A DNA stretch of 35,341 bases from JAQUPP01 sp041649955 (GCA_041649955.1 JBAZMD010000007.1:1-35341); one strand, 5' to 3'. Counted from the stretch's first letter, positions 15,656 to 22,818 are shown. Notes: a model not told the origin generated them from the letters alone. Translations and numbers: made by a program.

Positions 15656-15735
15656 CTTCCCTATCCCCTGCTAGTCCCCTGTCTTGTTTTAGCCTTATTT
15701 TAAGGCTCGGGGGGAGTGTAAGTAGGGCAGGGAAG
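15656..15735 (-). promoter_or_regulatory. Inverted and direct repeats upstream of small terminase (possible packaging site)
   Basis: In the 156-bp gene-free stretch before the small terminase the minus strand carries CTTCCCTGCCCT and, 55 bases on, AGGGGATAGGGAAG, which pair over 12 bases with one interruption. Inside is a second 7-bp hairpin AGCCTTA/TAAGGCT (15691-15707) and two tandem copies of CAGGGGA-TAG-like sequence. The region is richer in G and C than its neighbours. Packaging recognition sites often lie beside the small terminase, so a pac or cos role is possible; a weak TGA-TAAAAT at 15643-15650 could be a promoter. Confidence 0.4.
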
Positions 15736-15787
15736 TGGTATTGTGCGTCGGGGTCAGACTCGGACTGCCTCGTTAGCTATGGAATAG

Positions 15788-16558
15788 CTATATGCTACCA
15801 GTTACATTACCGACGCATTTTCTATCTTTAACGCTTACATTCTTTCCCTTATACATACCTGCGCCGAGTTCGTCTATCTTCTTAAAAGGTATTACTGGAA
15901 CGGCTATTTTGCATTTCTTGTCTACAAGGTAAATATATCTAAGCTGACTTCCCTCTAGTTTCGTGGCTTTGATATAGTCCATTATCCTTTTGCTTGTAGT
16001 TGAGCCACTTCTTATCTCATTGAATTTAGCCTCGCTTATAAACGGCTTAAGCCAACTTGTATAGCCAGACTGTCTTAGCGTGGACGCTTGAACTACCATA
16101 TTGTTAGGTAAGCGCCAGTTTTCTGTATGAGAGTTTATCTGTGTAAGACTAAAGCCACTTGCTCGGTATATCGTCCCGTCGCCACATAGCACTCCGTCGC
16201 TAAAGCTAAGTATCCATTTTATCTGCGGGGCGTTTTTCCTAATAAGCTTTATTGCTATTGCTATCGCCCTGCTCTCGCTATTTCTTGGAAGATACTCGTC
16301 AAAAGCCATTCTATTAAGCTCTAACATTTCATTCCATAGGCACGGCTTGTTTTCTTCTGTATGAACTAGAGATAAGACCTTTCTCTTATCTAGGGGACTA
16401 CCGAATGACATAACTCCGTGAAGTTTATTATCTAAGAAAGCCCCAAAATGTAAAGAACTATTCGCTACTACCTTTCCAGAATAGTGAGTAGCCTTAATAA
16501 AGCTATTCGCTATACTAGATGGAATTACCTTAACTATTATTTCTTTTGCTCTGCCCAT
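15788..16558 (-). CDS. Mom-like GNAT-fold DNA modification protein
   Basis: 256 residues. The core matches the phage Mu Mom family: HFGAFLDNKLHGVMSFGSPL (residues 37-56), ELNRMAFDEYLPRNSESRAI (80-99), LSFSDG (117-122) and GTIYRASGF (128-136). Mom carries out carbamoylmethylation of adenine N6 in Mu DNA and protects it from restriction enzymes; related proteins occur in many phages. The C-terminal 100 residues extend beyond the core and are basic. Overlaps the ParB-like gene by 22 bases, so the pair is likely coupled. I am confident of the family, less so of the exact chemistry. Confidence 0.8.
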   Translation of the reverse strand: MGRAKEIIVKVIPSSIANSFIKATHYSGKVVANSSLHFGAFLDNKLHGVMSFGSPLDKRKVLSLVHTEENKPCLWNEMLELNRMAFDEYLPRNSESRAIAIAIKLIRKNAPQIKWILSFSDGVLCGDGTIYRASGFSLTQINSHTENWRLPNNMVVQASTLRQSGYTSWLKPFISEAKFNEIRSGSTTSKRIMDYIKATKLEGSQLRYIYLVDKKCKIAVPVIPFKKIDELGAGMYKGKNVSVKDRKCVGNVTGSI

Positions 16559-17172
16559 TTTTGTATTATATAAAATAAGGCGTTCCCGTTGCTATTCTCA
16601 TTCCCGAAATTATCTACTTCCTCTCCGCAGTCTTTTACTTGCTCAAGACAACTTTTAATGAAGTCTGCCTGTGGATCTGCAAGAGTGAAAGTCATATTTT
16701 GGAATGGAGGCTTGTCGCCCTCTGGTAATTTAAAGTCTTCGCTTAAGTCATTCGGGCTTATCATTAAGCTTTCGTCAATTCCCTTTAGCTCAAAAGTATT
16801 AAAGTCCACTTTCAAGTCGCCTATATATCCTAAAAAACTTTCTCTAGTTATCTCTCCAAATTGAGAACTAACCTCAAGGGCTTTGAGCTTAGCCTCCTCA
16901 AGGTCTTTAGCCTCAATTTCTACATAGGGAATTTCCTGTATCTCGTATCCGTCCATTATCAATTCTTCAACTACCAATTTTCTACCTGCGCCGTCAATAA
17001 CAAAGTCGTGTCCTGCCCAAGTTATTATCGGGAAAGACCAACCTCCTTTTATTATGGCGTTCTTTAGTTTTGTTGTATCACGCTTAGAAGTTTTCAAAGT
17101 ATTAAAAGTCCAACTTAAGAAAGTTTTTACATCAGTCGTCTTTAAATTTTTTACTTTGTTTTCTATAAGCAT
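16537..17172 (-). CDS. ParB/Srx-fold nuclease-like protein paired with Mom
   Basis: 211 residues. ParB N-terminal-like region: LKNAIIKGGWSFPIITWAG, VIDGAGRKLVVEELI (DGAGRK at 60-65), IPYVEIEAKDLEEAKLKALE. This is the ParB/sulfiredoxin-like domain often found in phage and plasmid DNA-modification loci beside methyltransferases or Mom. The C-terminal part (LPEGDKPPFQNMTFTLADP, FIKSCLEQVKDCG) also resembles those phage ParB-like proteins. May bind target DNA, act as nuclease/ATP-using enzyme, or guide modification. Stop overlaps the Mom start. Confidence 0.75.
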   Translation of the reverse strand: MLIENKVKNLKTTDVKTFLSWTFNTLKTSKRDTTKLKNAIIKGGWSFPIITWAGHDFVIDGAGRKLVVEELIMDGYEIQEIPYVEIEAKDLEEAKLKALEVSSQFGEITRESFLGYIGDLKVDFNTFELKGIDESLMISPNDLSEDFKLPEGDKPPFQNMTFTLADPQADFIKSCLEQVKDCGEEVDNFGNENSNGNALFYIIQKWAEQKK

Positions 17173-17174
17173 AA

Positions 17175-17567
17175 TTATTCTTTCATATCTACAACGGCGA
17201 CTACCAAGTTTATGACATCTCTTACTGTCATAGCGTTAAAGCGTATTCCTATCTCGGCTTGAGTATAGGTATCAATTTCTTTTATCTTAGCTAAGTGTGC
17301 GTCCATTTTCTCAAAGACAGCAGGGTAGCGTCCTTTAAGCGCGTTGTAACATTCTGACTGTGCGCCCAAAAGTCTTATTTCTTCCCAAGCTAGTTTCTCG
17401 CTGATCTCAATTTCCTTTCCTCCTTGTTTTCTTTTGATAAGAATTAAATTGCCTTGTGTCTGCTTGGCGTTTTTAATTTCAATATCTAGCGCGTCTGCGA
17501 CTATATCTAGTTCGTCGTAAAGCTTGTTCACATTCTCTATTTTTGCTCTGGTAAGTCCTTTTCCCAT
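17175..17567 (-). CDS. Hypothetical helical protein upstream of ParB-Mom
   Basis: 130 residues, largely helical: IENVNKLYDELDIVADALDI, KLAWEEIRLLGAQSECYNAL, VFEKMDAHLAKIKEID, and a C-terminal helix VRDVINLVVAVVDMKE. No known motif recognised. It ends two bases before the ParB-like gene, and a good promoter (17607-17634) precedes it, so it probably heads the modification operon. Could be a partner of the ParB/Mom pair or a terminase-linked helical protein. Confidence 0.6.
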   Translation of the reverse strand: MGKGLTRAKIENVNKLYDELDIVADALDIEIKNAKQTQGNLILIKRKQGGKEIEISEKLAWEEIRLLGAQSECYNALKGRYPAVFEKMDAHLAKIKEIDTYTQAEIGIRFNAMTVRDVINLVVAVVDMKE

Positions 17568-17800
17568 AATGTTTTATTTTTAGTTAATTTATAATTTACT
17601 TCTAATATTATACCACCCTTTCTTTTAATTACAAACTTATTTTCTCCAGTAGGGTTAGGCGTTATCTTCATTTCTAACAAGTCCAGAGTATCGCCGTCTA
17701 GCTTTGTTTTTGAATAGATAAATAACTCTCCGAAGAAGTCCTCAACTCTATACACATACTCGCCTTTATCATTCTTCTTTTTTTGCTCTGTCCACAACAT
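17537..17800 (-). CDS. Hypothetical small beta-rich protein
   Basis: 87 residues: MLWTEQKKKNDKGEYVYRVE, DFFGELFIYSKTKLDGD, LEMKITPNPTGENKFVIKRK and a final IILEVNYKLTKNKTLWE. No motif recognised. It overlaps the methyltransferase gene by 32 bases at its start and the next gene by 31 at its end, and it contains the promoter for the latter. Confidence 0.55.
   Translation of the reverse strand: MLWTEQKKKNDKGEYVYRVEDFFGELFIYSKTKLDGDTLDLLEMKITPNPTGENKFVIKRKGGIILEVNYKLTKNKTLWEKDLPEQK
17607..17634 (-). promoter_or_regulatory. Promoter for the ParB-Mom operon
   Basis: TTGTAA, 16-bp spacer, TGG-TATAAT on the minus strand. One of the best promoters in the window; lies inside the preceding gene and drives 17567 downward. 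Confidence 0.65.
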
Positions 17801-18290
17801 AATAAATATTTTCTAACTTATAAATAACGACCTTTTTTATTATTTCCCAATTCGTCTGTTTAAGCAGTCCCTCAAATTCCTCAAAAGATAGACTGTTTCT
17901 ATCCATAACTACTCTTGTATCTAAATTAAGTCTATAAGTAATTACTAATTTATCTCCGTATCTTTTTATGTTTTCTAAAAACTGTTTCGGCTCTTTTATA
18001 TACTCTATTATACCCTGTGCAACGACAACATCAAACTTCTTTAAAGTAGGATATTCCTTGTTCAAATCGCAGACAACTGTCTTATCCGTCCACGCCTCCA
18101 AGTCAATGGAGGTATAGTCTTTTGTAAGAATAAAATTATATAAATTTCCAATACCTCCTCCAATATCAAGAAGACTATAATTATAGTAGTATAATTTCAA
18201 TTCTAAAATGAGTTCTCCTATCATTTTTGCTCGTCTATCCCAAGTAATTTTCCAAGGATATTTTTTAATAAGTTCTTCGTTTCGTATCAT
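17769..18290 (-). CDS. Class I SAM-dependent methyltransferase
   Basis: 173 residues. Motif I SLLDIGGGIGNLYNFI (about 39-54), an acidic motif II position (TSIDLEAW), and motif IV region FDVVVAQGIIEYIKEPKQFL are the signature of small class I methyltransferases such as MetW/ubiE-like proteins. Substrate unknown; lying among sugar transfer genes it may methylate a glycan or a small molecule. Start ATG overlaps the previous stop as ATGA. Confidence 0.8.
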   Translation of the reverse strand: MIRNEELIKKYPWKITWDRRAKMIGELILELKLYYYNYSLLDIGGGIGNLYNFILTKDYTSIDLEAWTDKTVVCDLNKEYPTLKKFDVVVAQGIIEYIKEPKQFLENIKRYGDKLVITYRLNLDTRVVMDRNSLSFEEFEGLLKQTNWEIIKKVVIYKLENIYYVVDRAKKEE

Positions 18291-19021
18291 AAATAATAAT
18301 TTTGTAATGAGCTAATAAGTTTTTCTTGTATTTCTTTTAAATTTTCTATCTTAGGAAAGTGGTAAAGTTTTTTAAAGTCAGTCATTTTTTCTGGAATAAA
18401 TGGCTTTGGTAATTCCCTATTTGTTCCGCTTAAATAATCTCTGAATTTAAAGCCGTTACCGATAACTTTATCCGTAACAATTACCCACTTAGCAGGTATT
18501 CCGTAAGCCTCTGCGATAATAATTCCGTGTAGGGAAGAAGATATTATTTGTTCGCAAGACAACACTTCGTCCACAAAAGTTTTATAGTCCTGCTCTACAT
18601 CAATTACTTTTACTCCGTCCGCCTTAAGCCTTTTAAAGAAAGGCTCGTTTTTTTCTACATAGTGAGCAATTACTCCAATAGTATTTTTAACTTCTATTGT
18701 AGGGCGATAAAAGAGGGGGAGTAATAGCGCAGGATCTCCGTAAACTCCTATTTTAACTCCTAGTAATTCCTCTGTGAGTTTACCCCTAACTGCTAAAAAA
18801 TTGCACGGATAATTTACCATATATGGAATATCTCTTATACAACCAGTTCCCCATACAATATCATTCTTTCTAAGCGCCGTCATAATACTACCAACTCCAA
18901 GAAATTTACCTTGATAATTTCTATCAACAAACTCAACATCTTCTTTTAAAATTTCTCTTAAAAGAATGGGCGTTAATGTATCGCCTATATTTTTACTTTT
19001 ATACCAAAATGCTTTTATCAT
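18287..19021 (-). CDS. Polysaccharide pyruvyl transferase-like protein
   Basis: 244 residues from ATG 19021 (a frame extending to 19087 exists but overlaps the previous gene and lacks similarity). Begins MIKAFWYKSKNIGDTLTPIL, the start typical of the pyruvyl transferase/CsaB family ('...N.GD.l....l'). Later KFLGVGSIMTALRKNDIVWG, LAVRGKLTEELLGVKIGVYG-DPALLLPLFY and ISSSLHGIIIAEAYGIPAKW (S-S-L-H-G motif) are hallmarks of the GT-B-like family that adds pyruvate ketals to surface sugars. Confidence 0.85.
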   Translation of the reverse strand: MIKAFWYKSKNIGDTLTPILLREILKEDVEFVDRNYQGKFLGVGSIMTALRKNDIVWGTGCIRDIPYMVNYPCNFLAVRGKLTEELLGVKIGVYGDPALLLPLFYRPTIEVKNTIGVIAHYVEKNEPFFKRLKADGVKVIDVEQDYKTFVDEVLSCEQIISSSLHGIIIAEAYGIPAKWVIVTDKVIGNGFKFRDYLSGTNRELPKPFIPEKMTDFKKLYHFPKIENLKEIQEKLISSLQNYYL

Positions 19022-19028
19022 AATATTT

Positions 19029-19304
19029 TTAATATAAGTCTTCGCTATATAATTCTCCGTGTAAATATCTGTCTTCCTCTTTTTCACAATGAGATTTTAT
19101 CCCTGCATTTATTTGAATTTCGTAACCCTCTTTTCTACCAACAAATCTATTCTTAGAGGTAACAAAACCTTGGTCTTCTGCCTTAGAGGAATAAGCAACA
19201 CCGCACTCGTGCATAGTTCTAATACAGTCGTGGTGTCTATGACCTCTAAATATTCTTCCGTCGCAACTCTTTACTGCCGAACAAATTATTATTTCTTTTT
19301 CCAT
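19029..19304 (-). CDS. Phage protein with SAVKSCDGRIFRGHRHHDCI motif
   Basis: 91 residues from ATG 19304. MEKEIIICSAVKSCDGRIFR, GHRHHDCIRTMHECGV, SSKAEDQGFVTSKNRFVGRK, and the end LHGELYSEDLY match a family of small phage proteins ('...aav...dG.i..g.rHh.ci......g......qGF.ts...fv.r..a........ LySEDLy'). His and Cys residues may bind metal. The role is unknown; it appears scattered in lytic phage genomes. It lies between sugar-transfer genes but may not be functionally linked. Confidence 0.7.
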   Translation of the reverse strand: MEKEIIICSAVKSCDGRIFRGHRHHDCIRTMHECGVAYSSKAEDQGFVTSKNRFVGRKEGYEIQINAGIKSHCEKEEDRYLHGELYSEDLY

Positions 19305-19311
19305 ATTTTTA

Positions 19312-19881
19312 TTATCCTTTAAATTTAAAAGCTTTCCTATTTTTATGTTCTCCAGTAGGGTCAATAATACTTTTCTCAAGGTGGTTATGTTCAACAAGAG
19401 AGGGTATAGGATAATATACATTCATTCCAATTTCTTTTAAATATCTAGCAATTCTAGTGTCGTCATTTTTCAACAGACTTCTTTTGCCCTCCCAATATTT
19501 TATAAGACTCGGAATTATTTTTGTAGGAAGAACTATCGCGACTCCCCAAGAAAGCCAGTCCATTTCAACTCCTCCGTTTTCAATAGCCTTTAGTCCTATA
19601 TCTTGCATATTCTTTCTATTACCAAAATACAAAGAATAAGCTTTTTGTTCTGTAACTATTTTATCAACTTCATTATAAAAGTCTTCGCAAGGTATTGCGT
19701 CGTCCTGTAATACACAATGAAACTCACAATTAGGGTCAAACATCAACATAGACTTAACTCTATTATCCCATATACCTTTACCCGTATCATAAGAAACGGG
19801 AATATCGCCTAAAATATTTTGTATTTTTTTTACTAAATGCTCTCTTGTAGGCATAGCCATTATTGAATAACTAATTTTCAT
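19312..19881 (-). CDS. Glycosyltransferase-like protein (GT25-type layout)
   Basis: 189 residues from ATG 19881, overlapping the previous gene by 11 bases. MKISYSIMAMPTREHLVKKI, FHCVLQDDAIPCEDF (an LEDDA-like metal motif: LQDDA), DWLSWGVAIVLPTKIIPSLI, and DDTRIARYLKEIGMNVYYPI and HNHLEKSIIDP resemble small glycosyltransferases of the family 25/LPS type ('...vlEDDa.....f......'). The usual first acid of the EDD is glutamine here. Probably transfers a sugar onto a surface or virion glycan. Confidence 0.65.
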   Translation of the reverse strand: MKISYSIMAMPTREHLVKKIQNILGDIPVSYDTGKGIWDNRVKSMLMFDPNCEFHCVLQDDAIPCEDFYNEVDKIVTEQKAYSLYFGNRKNMQDIGLKAIENGGVEMDWLSWGVAIVLPTKIIPSLIKYWEGKRSLLKNDDTRIARYLKEIGMNVYYPIPSLVEHNHLEKSIIDPTGEHKNRKAFKFKG

Positions 19882-20794
19882 TTTGGATATTTTTTTTAAT
19901 TGCATTAACGGCTCTCTCTGTGCATTTTCCGTCCGTGAAAGACAAAATATGTCTGTTCGCCATTTCTATTTTAGGTAAATAATACTCGTGATTTTTTACA
20001 GCGTCCCAGATACACCTCTCTAAGTCCTCTGGCTTATCACACAAAGGCGCTATATCAGAGTGTTTCCAAAAGCGAGGGTTTCCTTTATGTTCAATTTCTC
20101 TGCGATAGAAAGGAGGGTTAAGTAAAACGATAGGCTTTCTAGTAATACCCCATTCATATATCGTTGAACTATTGTCGCAAATATATACATCGGCTTTACT
20201 CAAAACTGTTTCAAAGTCGCGAGTAAATTTTATTCCATATTTTTTATAATACGGCGCTATCTTATCAATAATACGAGGGTGTCCGTGTCCTATAATTTCA
20301 AAATTCTTTTTCAAAAGAGGTAAGACTTTCTCAAAGTATTTAAAACTACTTCTAGTTTCTTGACATACGAGGCAGTCCCAGTGAAATGATATAGCGATAG
20401 TAGGGCGATATTTTCTTATCACTCTATATTTTTTATCTGCGTATTTGTCTAACTTTGGAACTCCTATAATTTCAATAGGGCAGTTAAGCGTTTCTTTCTC
20501 TTTATCAGAGTGCATTTTGTTAGGGGATAGGCGTAATACAACATTCTCTCTGTGTTCTTTAGATCCTGCATAGCTAGGGTGTTCGTTGTTGTAATACATA
20601 CCGACTCCGTGTTCGCAAAATATAATTTTCTTTCCTAACTTATCCATTAACTTTAAGTCGCCATACGCAAATACACAAACATAGTCGGCTGTAATATCTT
20701 CTGCCTTACTCTTTACAGTCAGTCCAAACCCGTCGGCGATAGCCTGTGCGTGTTTCTGGTGGTGTATTTCTCTGGCGAAAAAGTCTAAATTCAT
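19871..20794 (-). CDS. CDP-glycerol glycerophosphotransferase-like (TagB/TagF family)
   Basis: 307 residues of GT-B type. IIFCEHGVGMYYNN, VLRLSPN, IEIIGVPKLDKY, the His-rich FEIIGHGHPRIIDK and the key block KADVYICDNSSTIYEWGITR-KPIVLLNPPFYRR (D..S.i.yE....kP......) are the conserved nucleotide-sugar/CDP-glycerol side of TagB/TagF-like enzymes used for teichoic acid or similar polymers. ATG directly abuts the stop of the TM2 gene. Substrate in this phage unknown. Confidence 0.82.
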   Translation of the reverse strand: MNLDFFAREIHHQKHAQAIADGFGLTVKSKAEDITADYVCVFAYGDLKLMDKLGKKIIFCEHGVGMYYNNEHPSYAGSKEHRENVVLRLSPNKMHSDKEKETLNCPIEIIGVPKLDKYADKKYRVIRKYRPTIAISFHWDCLVCQETRSSFKYFEKVLPLLKKNFEIIGHGHPRIIDKIAPYYKKYGIKFTRDFETVLSKADVYICDNSSTIYEWGITRKPIVLLNPPFYRREIEHKGNPRFWKHSDIAPLCDKPEDLERCIWDAVKNHEYYLPKIEMANRHILSFTDGKCTERAVNAIKKNIQNEN

Positions 20795-21007
20795 TTATCT
20801 ATTATAAGTTAAGTCAAACTCGCTGTCAGACATAAAGCCTAACAATAAAGCGTCTAAGACTCCGAGAAAAGCAGGGATAAAAGTAAAACTAAATAATAGA
20901 TAGAATATTCCCGCAACTGTCTTTCCTAAATAAAATTTGTGTGCGCCGAGTCCTCCTAAAAAGAGAGCTAATAACACTGAAATTGTTTTTGATTTTGTGT
21001 TTTTCAT
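20795..21007 (-). CDS. TM2 domain membrane protein
   Basis: 70 residues: two membrane segments, the first with VLLALFLGGLGAHKFYLGK and the second with GIFYLLFSFTFIPAFLGVLD, joined by the short polar turn typical of TM2 proteins, then SDSEFDLTYNR. TM2 proteins are small, widespread, of unclear role. Here it heads the sugar-transfer operon with promoter at 21024-21051. Confidence 0.85.
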   Translation of the reverse strand: MKNTKSKTISVLLALFLGGLGAHKFYLGKTVAGIFYLLFSFTFIPAFLGVLDALLLGFMSDSEFDLTYNR

Positions 21008-21023
21008 AGTTAAATATGTTCTT

Positions 21024-21051
21024 ATTATACCACTAATTATTTTTTAGCCAA
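21024..21051 (-). promoter_or_regulatory. Promoter for TM2 / sugar-transfer operon
   Basis: TTGGCT, 16-bp spacer, TGG-TATAAT on the minus strand, overlapping the end of the 59-residue gene. Extended -10. Confidence 0.62.
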
Positions 21052-21216
21052 TTCCTCTTTTACATCTACTTGAGCCTTTGCTAGAATTTCTAACATATCT
21101 TTCATTTCTTGTTTAATATCTGTTCTGACTGTTACTGAAAAAGTAATATTACCAAGGGCGTAACTAAAAACTTTCTTTACTTCTTGCTGTGCTTTTAATA
21201 TTTTATTTTCGGGCAT
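21037..21216 (-). CDS. Small charged hypothetical protein, 59 aa
   Basis: MPENKILKAQQEVKKVFSYA, NITFSVTVRTDIKQEMKDML and a helical end EILAKAQVDVKEELAKK. Helix-beta-helix layout. Starts within the end of the previous gene (14-base overlap). No motif recognised; real because it is continuous, in tight frame packing and lies in the operon. Confidence 0.55.
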   Translation of the reverse strand: MPENKILKAQQEVKKVFSYALGNITFSVTVRTDIKQEMKDMLEILAKAQVDVKEELAKK

Positions 21217-21403
21217 ATTTTTGTTTTTGATTATATTTTTCTGTTATTAAATTTGTAATGTCTGCCTTACAGCTACTACATATACACTTATTTTTCTCTA
21301 TCCACATTCCGCACTGATACAAACTTCTTCCACAAAAACACTTATGATTTTTGTAAGGGCTATATTTTCTAGGGGGTAGTTCTTCCATATTATCTGTCCT
21401 CAT
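21203..21403 (-). CDS. Small zinc-binding protein
   Basis: 66 residues, or 61 from the second ATG (21388), which has a GAGG just upstream. HKCFCGRSLYQCGMWIEK followed by KCICSSCKADITNLI gives two Cys pairs for one or two zinc ions, like a small zinc ribbon. It is one of several tiny Cys-rich proteins in this block. Function unknown. Confidence 0.65.
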   Translation of the reverse strand: MRTDNMEELPPRKYSPYKNHKCFCGRSLYQCGMWIEKNKCICSSCKADITNLITEKYNQKQKYARK

Positions 21404-21659
21404 TATCTACTCCGCTAAAGTCGCACTCCTCTTGTAGTCTACATAAACATTTTTGCGTATACTCACTGTCCATTCCTGCATTGTAAGTTACTTCTCCCTC
21501 TCCTAAACAAATTTCGCAAAGTCCGTTCTGTAAAGCTATCGTCTTTTCTAAATGCTTTCTTCCCCATTCGCAGTCGCACGAATGACCGCTATATGACGGA
21601 AACGGACTGTCTGTTATATGTCCTCTGCCGTCGCACTTGTTACATTTTTTGAATGACAT
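21390..21659 (-). CDS. Cys-rich protein with DnaJ-type zinc motifs
   Basis: 89 residues. CNKCDGRGH near the start, HSCDCEWG, then CEICLGEGEV and CLCRLQEECDF: the CxxCxGxG pattern is that of the DnaJ central zinc-binding domain, here without a J domain. Two such pairs would bind two zinc ions. Its small size and CxxCxGxG motifs suggest a phage protein binding nucleic acid or protein; exact role unknown. Confidence 0.7.
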   Translation of the reverse strand: MSFKKCNKCDGRGHITDSPFPSYSGHSCDCEWGRKHLEKTIALQNGLCEICLGEGEVTYNAGMDSEYTQKCLCRLQEECDFSGVDNEDR

Positions 21660-21663
21660 ATTT

Positions 21664-21864
21664 TTAAGGTAAAAAGGGAATAAATAAACTTCCTATCTTG
21701 AAAGGGTTACGACTTTTCCTTTCGTCTTTGAACTCTTTAGGCTGTCCGTAAAAACTGTTTGCATATCTTATTTTCTCCTCTCTCTCAACAATTTTTAAAA
21801 TAGCTTGTTCGTTCCTAAACCTATGACTTTTTTCAACTATACTTTTTCTTGTAAATCTTCTCAT
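21664..21864 (-). CDS. Small basic hypothetical protein
   Basis: 66 residues: MRRFTRKSIVEKSHRFRNEQ, then EREEKIRYANSFYGQPKEFK and a hydrophobic end. Basic and helical N-terminus. No motif recognised. It starts 8 bases after the closing stem of the structured RNA at 21872-22023, whose 3' arm may therefore influence its translation. Confidence 0.5.
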   Translation of the reverse strand: MRRFTRKSIVEKSHRFRNEQAILKIVEREEKIRYANSFYGQPKEFKDERKSRNPFKIGSLFIPFLP

Positions 21865-21871
21865 ACTTTTT

Positions 21872-22023
21872 GTTATCTACTATATCCCATAACGGCGATA
21901 TATCCCGACGAGAAATTAAGAGAGGCTCTAACTCACTTAGGCGAAGTATTCCCATAAGGCTTAACTTTACGCTACCCCAATTAAGACGGCTCAAGAACTC
22001 CGTTACAGGATATAGCAGACAAC
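21872..22023 (-). ncRNA. Candidate structured noncoding RNA with 24-bp closing stem
   Basis: The gene-free stretch 21865-22033 has complementary arms at 22000-22023 and 21872-21895. On the minus strand all 24 positions pair, four of them as G-U; on the plus strand these four would be A-C mismatches. This marks the minus-strand transcript as the structured molecule. Inside, about 100 nt fold into further short hairpins: CTTAATT with AAGTTAAG (bulged), ACTT with AGT around a CGCCTA loop, and TTAGAG with CTCTTAA. I do not recognise a known RNA family. A 40-codon frame (21833-21955) overlaps it but has no ribosome-binding signal and is probably not translated. Confidence 0.7.
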
Positions 22024-22033
22024 GATTATTTTG

Positions 22034-22267
22034 TTAATGTTCTTTAATACTTTCTAAGTATTTCTCTACCCAGTCAACTGTCGGCTTTCTTTTATAACAC
22101 ATTTGTTTTGACTCTGGGTTATAAATTCCTATGGTAACTCCTTTCTTTCCGTCCCATAAGTCTATAAAGCCGTTCTCACTTGCGTATCTTTCTTTGTTCT
22201 GTCCTTTATCGTAAAACTCTAACTCGTATCCGAACGCCGATATAAACTCTACAATTTCTTTATACAT
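22034..22267 (-). CDS. Hypothetical phage protein, 77 aa
   Basis: MYKEIVEFISAFGYELEFYD, SENGFIDLWDGKKGVTIGIY and a helical end WVEKYLESIKEH. The 'WdGkkGvtiGiYnp' segment looks like a conserved phage small-protein pattern, but I do not know the function. It abuts the next gene by one base and precedes the candidate structured RNA. Confidence 0.6.
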   Translation of the reverse strand: MYKEIVEFISAFGYELEFYDKGQNKERYASENGFIDLWDGKKGVTIGIYNPESKQMCYKRKPTVDWVEKYLESIKEH

Positions 22268-22268
22268 A

Positions 22269-22589
22269 CTAAGTTATGTTCTTAAGAGTTTTTATATCTT
22301 GGCTATGTCCGACCCCATAGCCTAGGCTTAACATTTTTTCCTGCTCTAGTATTACTTTATCCTCGTAGTCAGAGCCTCTCAACTGTGGAGAGTGTTCAAG
22401 TGTCTGCCTCCACGATCTATCCATTGAGTTATAGTCCTTTACCATATCTACTAAAATTTCTTTTTGAATAGTCGCAAGAGTAGGATATTTTTCTATAAGA
22501 ATATTTACAAGTCCTCTATCCTTATTTTTTCTTTCTCGGAATAGTGGCTGTTCAAGAAGATATTTATTTACTCGTTGTTTCAGACTCAT
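22269..22589 (-). CDS. Hypothetical helical phage protein, 106 aa
   Basis: QRVNKYLLEQPLFRERKNKD-RGLVNILIEKYPTLATIQKE and LVDMVKDYNSMDRSWRQTLE form an all-helical pattern common in small phage early proteins ('...r.rknk.rgl..ll...yp.l..i.ke.l...v.dynsmDR.wR'), sometimes proposed to be DNA-binding. Starts inside the previous gene (26-base overlap). Confidence 0.6.
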   Translation of the reverse strand: MSLKQRVNKYLLEQPLFRERKNKDRGLVNILIEKYPTLATIQKEILVDMVKDYNSMDRSWRQTLEHSPQLRGSDYEDKVILEQEKMLSLGYGVGHSQDIKTLKNIT

Positions 22590-22818
22590 TTTTTTGTTTA
22601 ATTAAATGTTCTAACCTCTTTACTGTTTCCGTAGTTATTTTGTCTTGTAATTTTTTACAAGCATTTTCGTGAAGTCCTGTTGCAAGTCTTCCACACACAC
22701 AAAACATACTTTGCTTATCTGATATTTCAATAGCAACTTCTTGTCTTGTTTTTAACCATACCCCAAAGCAATTACTTTGTAGATAGTTAATTTTTTCAAT
22801 TATAGTTTTATTCAACAT
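22564..22818 (-). CDS. Hypothetical protein with CxC/HxxxC residues, 84 aa
   Basis: From ATG 22818: MLNKTIIEKINYLQSNCFGV, QSMFCVCGRLATGLHENACKKL and a helical charged end. One possible zinc site (C-x-C ... H-x4-C). The frame could start at an upstream TTG but the ATG one base after the previous stop is better. Function unknown. Confidence 0.55.
   Translation of the reverse strand: MLNKTIIEKINYLQSNCFGVWLKTRQEVAIEISDKQSMFCVCGRLATGLHENACKKLQDKITTETVKRLEHLIKQKNESETTSK

Noticed and set aside
16537..17172. ParB for plasmid partition
   Set aside because: No ParA neighbour and no parS-like repeats; Mom neighbour and C-terminal region point to a modification role.
21833..21955. 40-codon frame overlapping the structured RNA
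   Set aside because: No ribosome signal, no recognisable sequence pattern, and the region is better explained by the strand-specific RNA stem.
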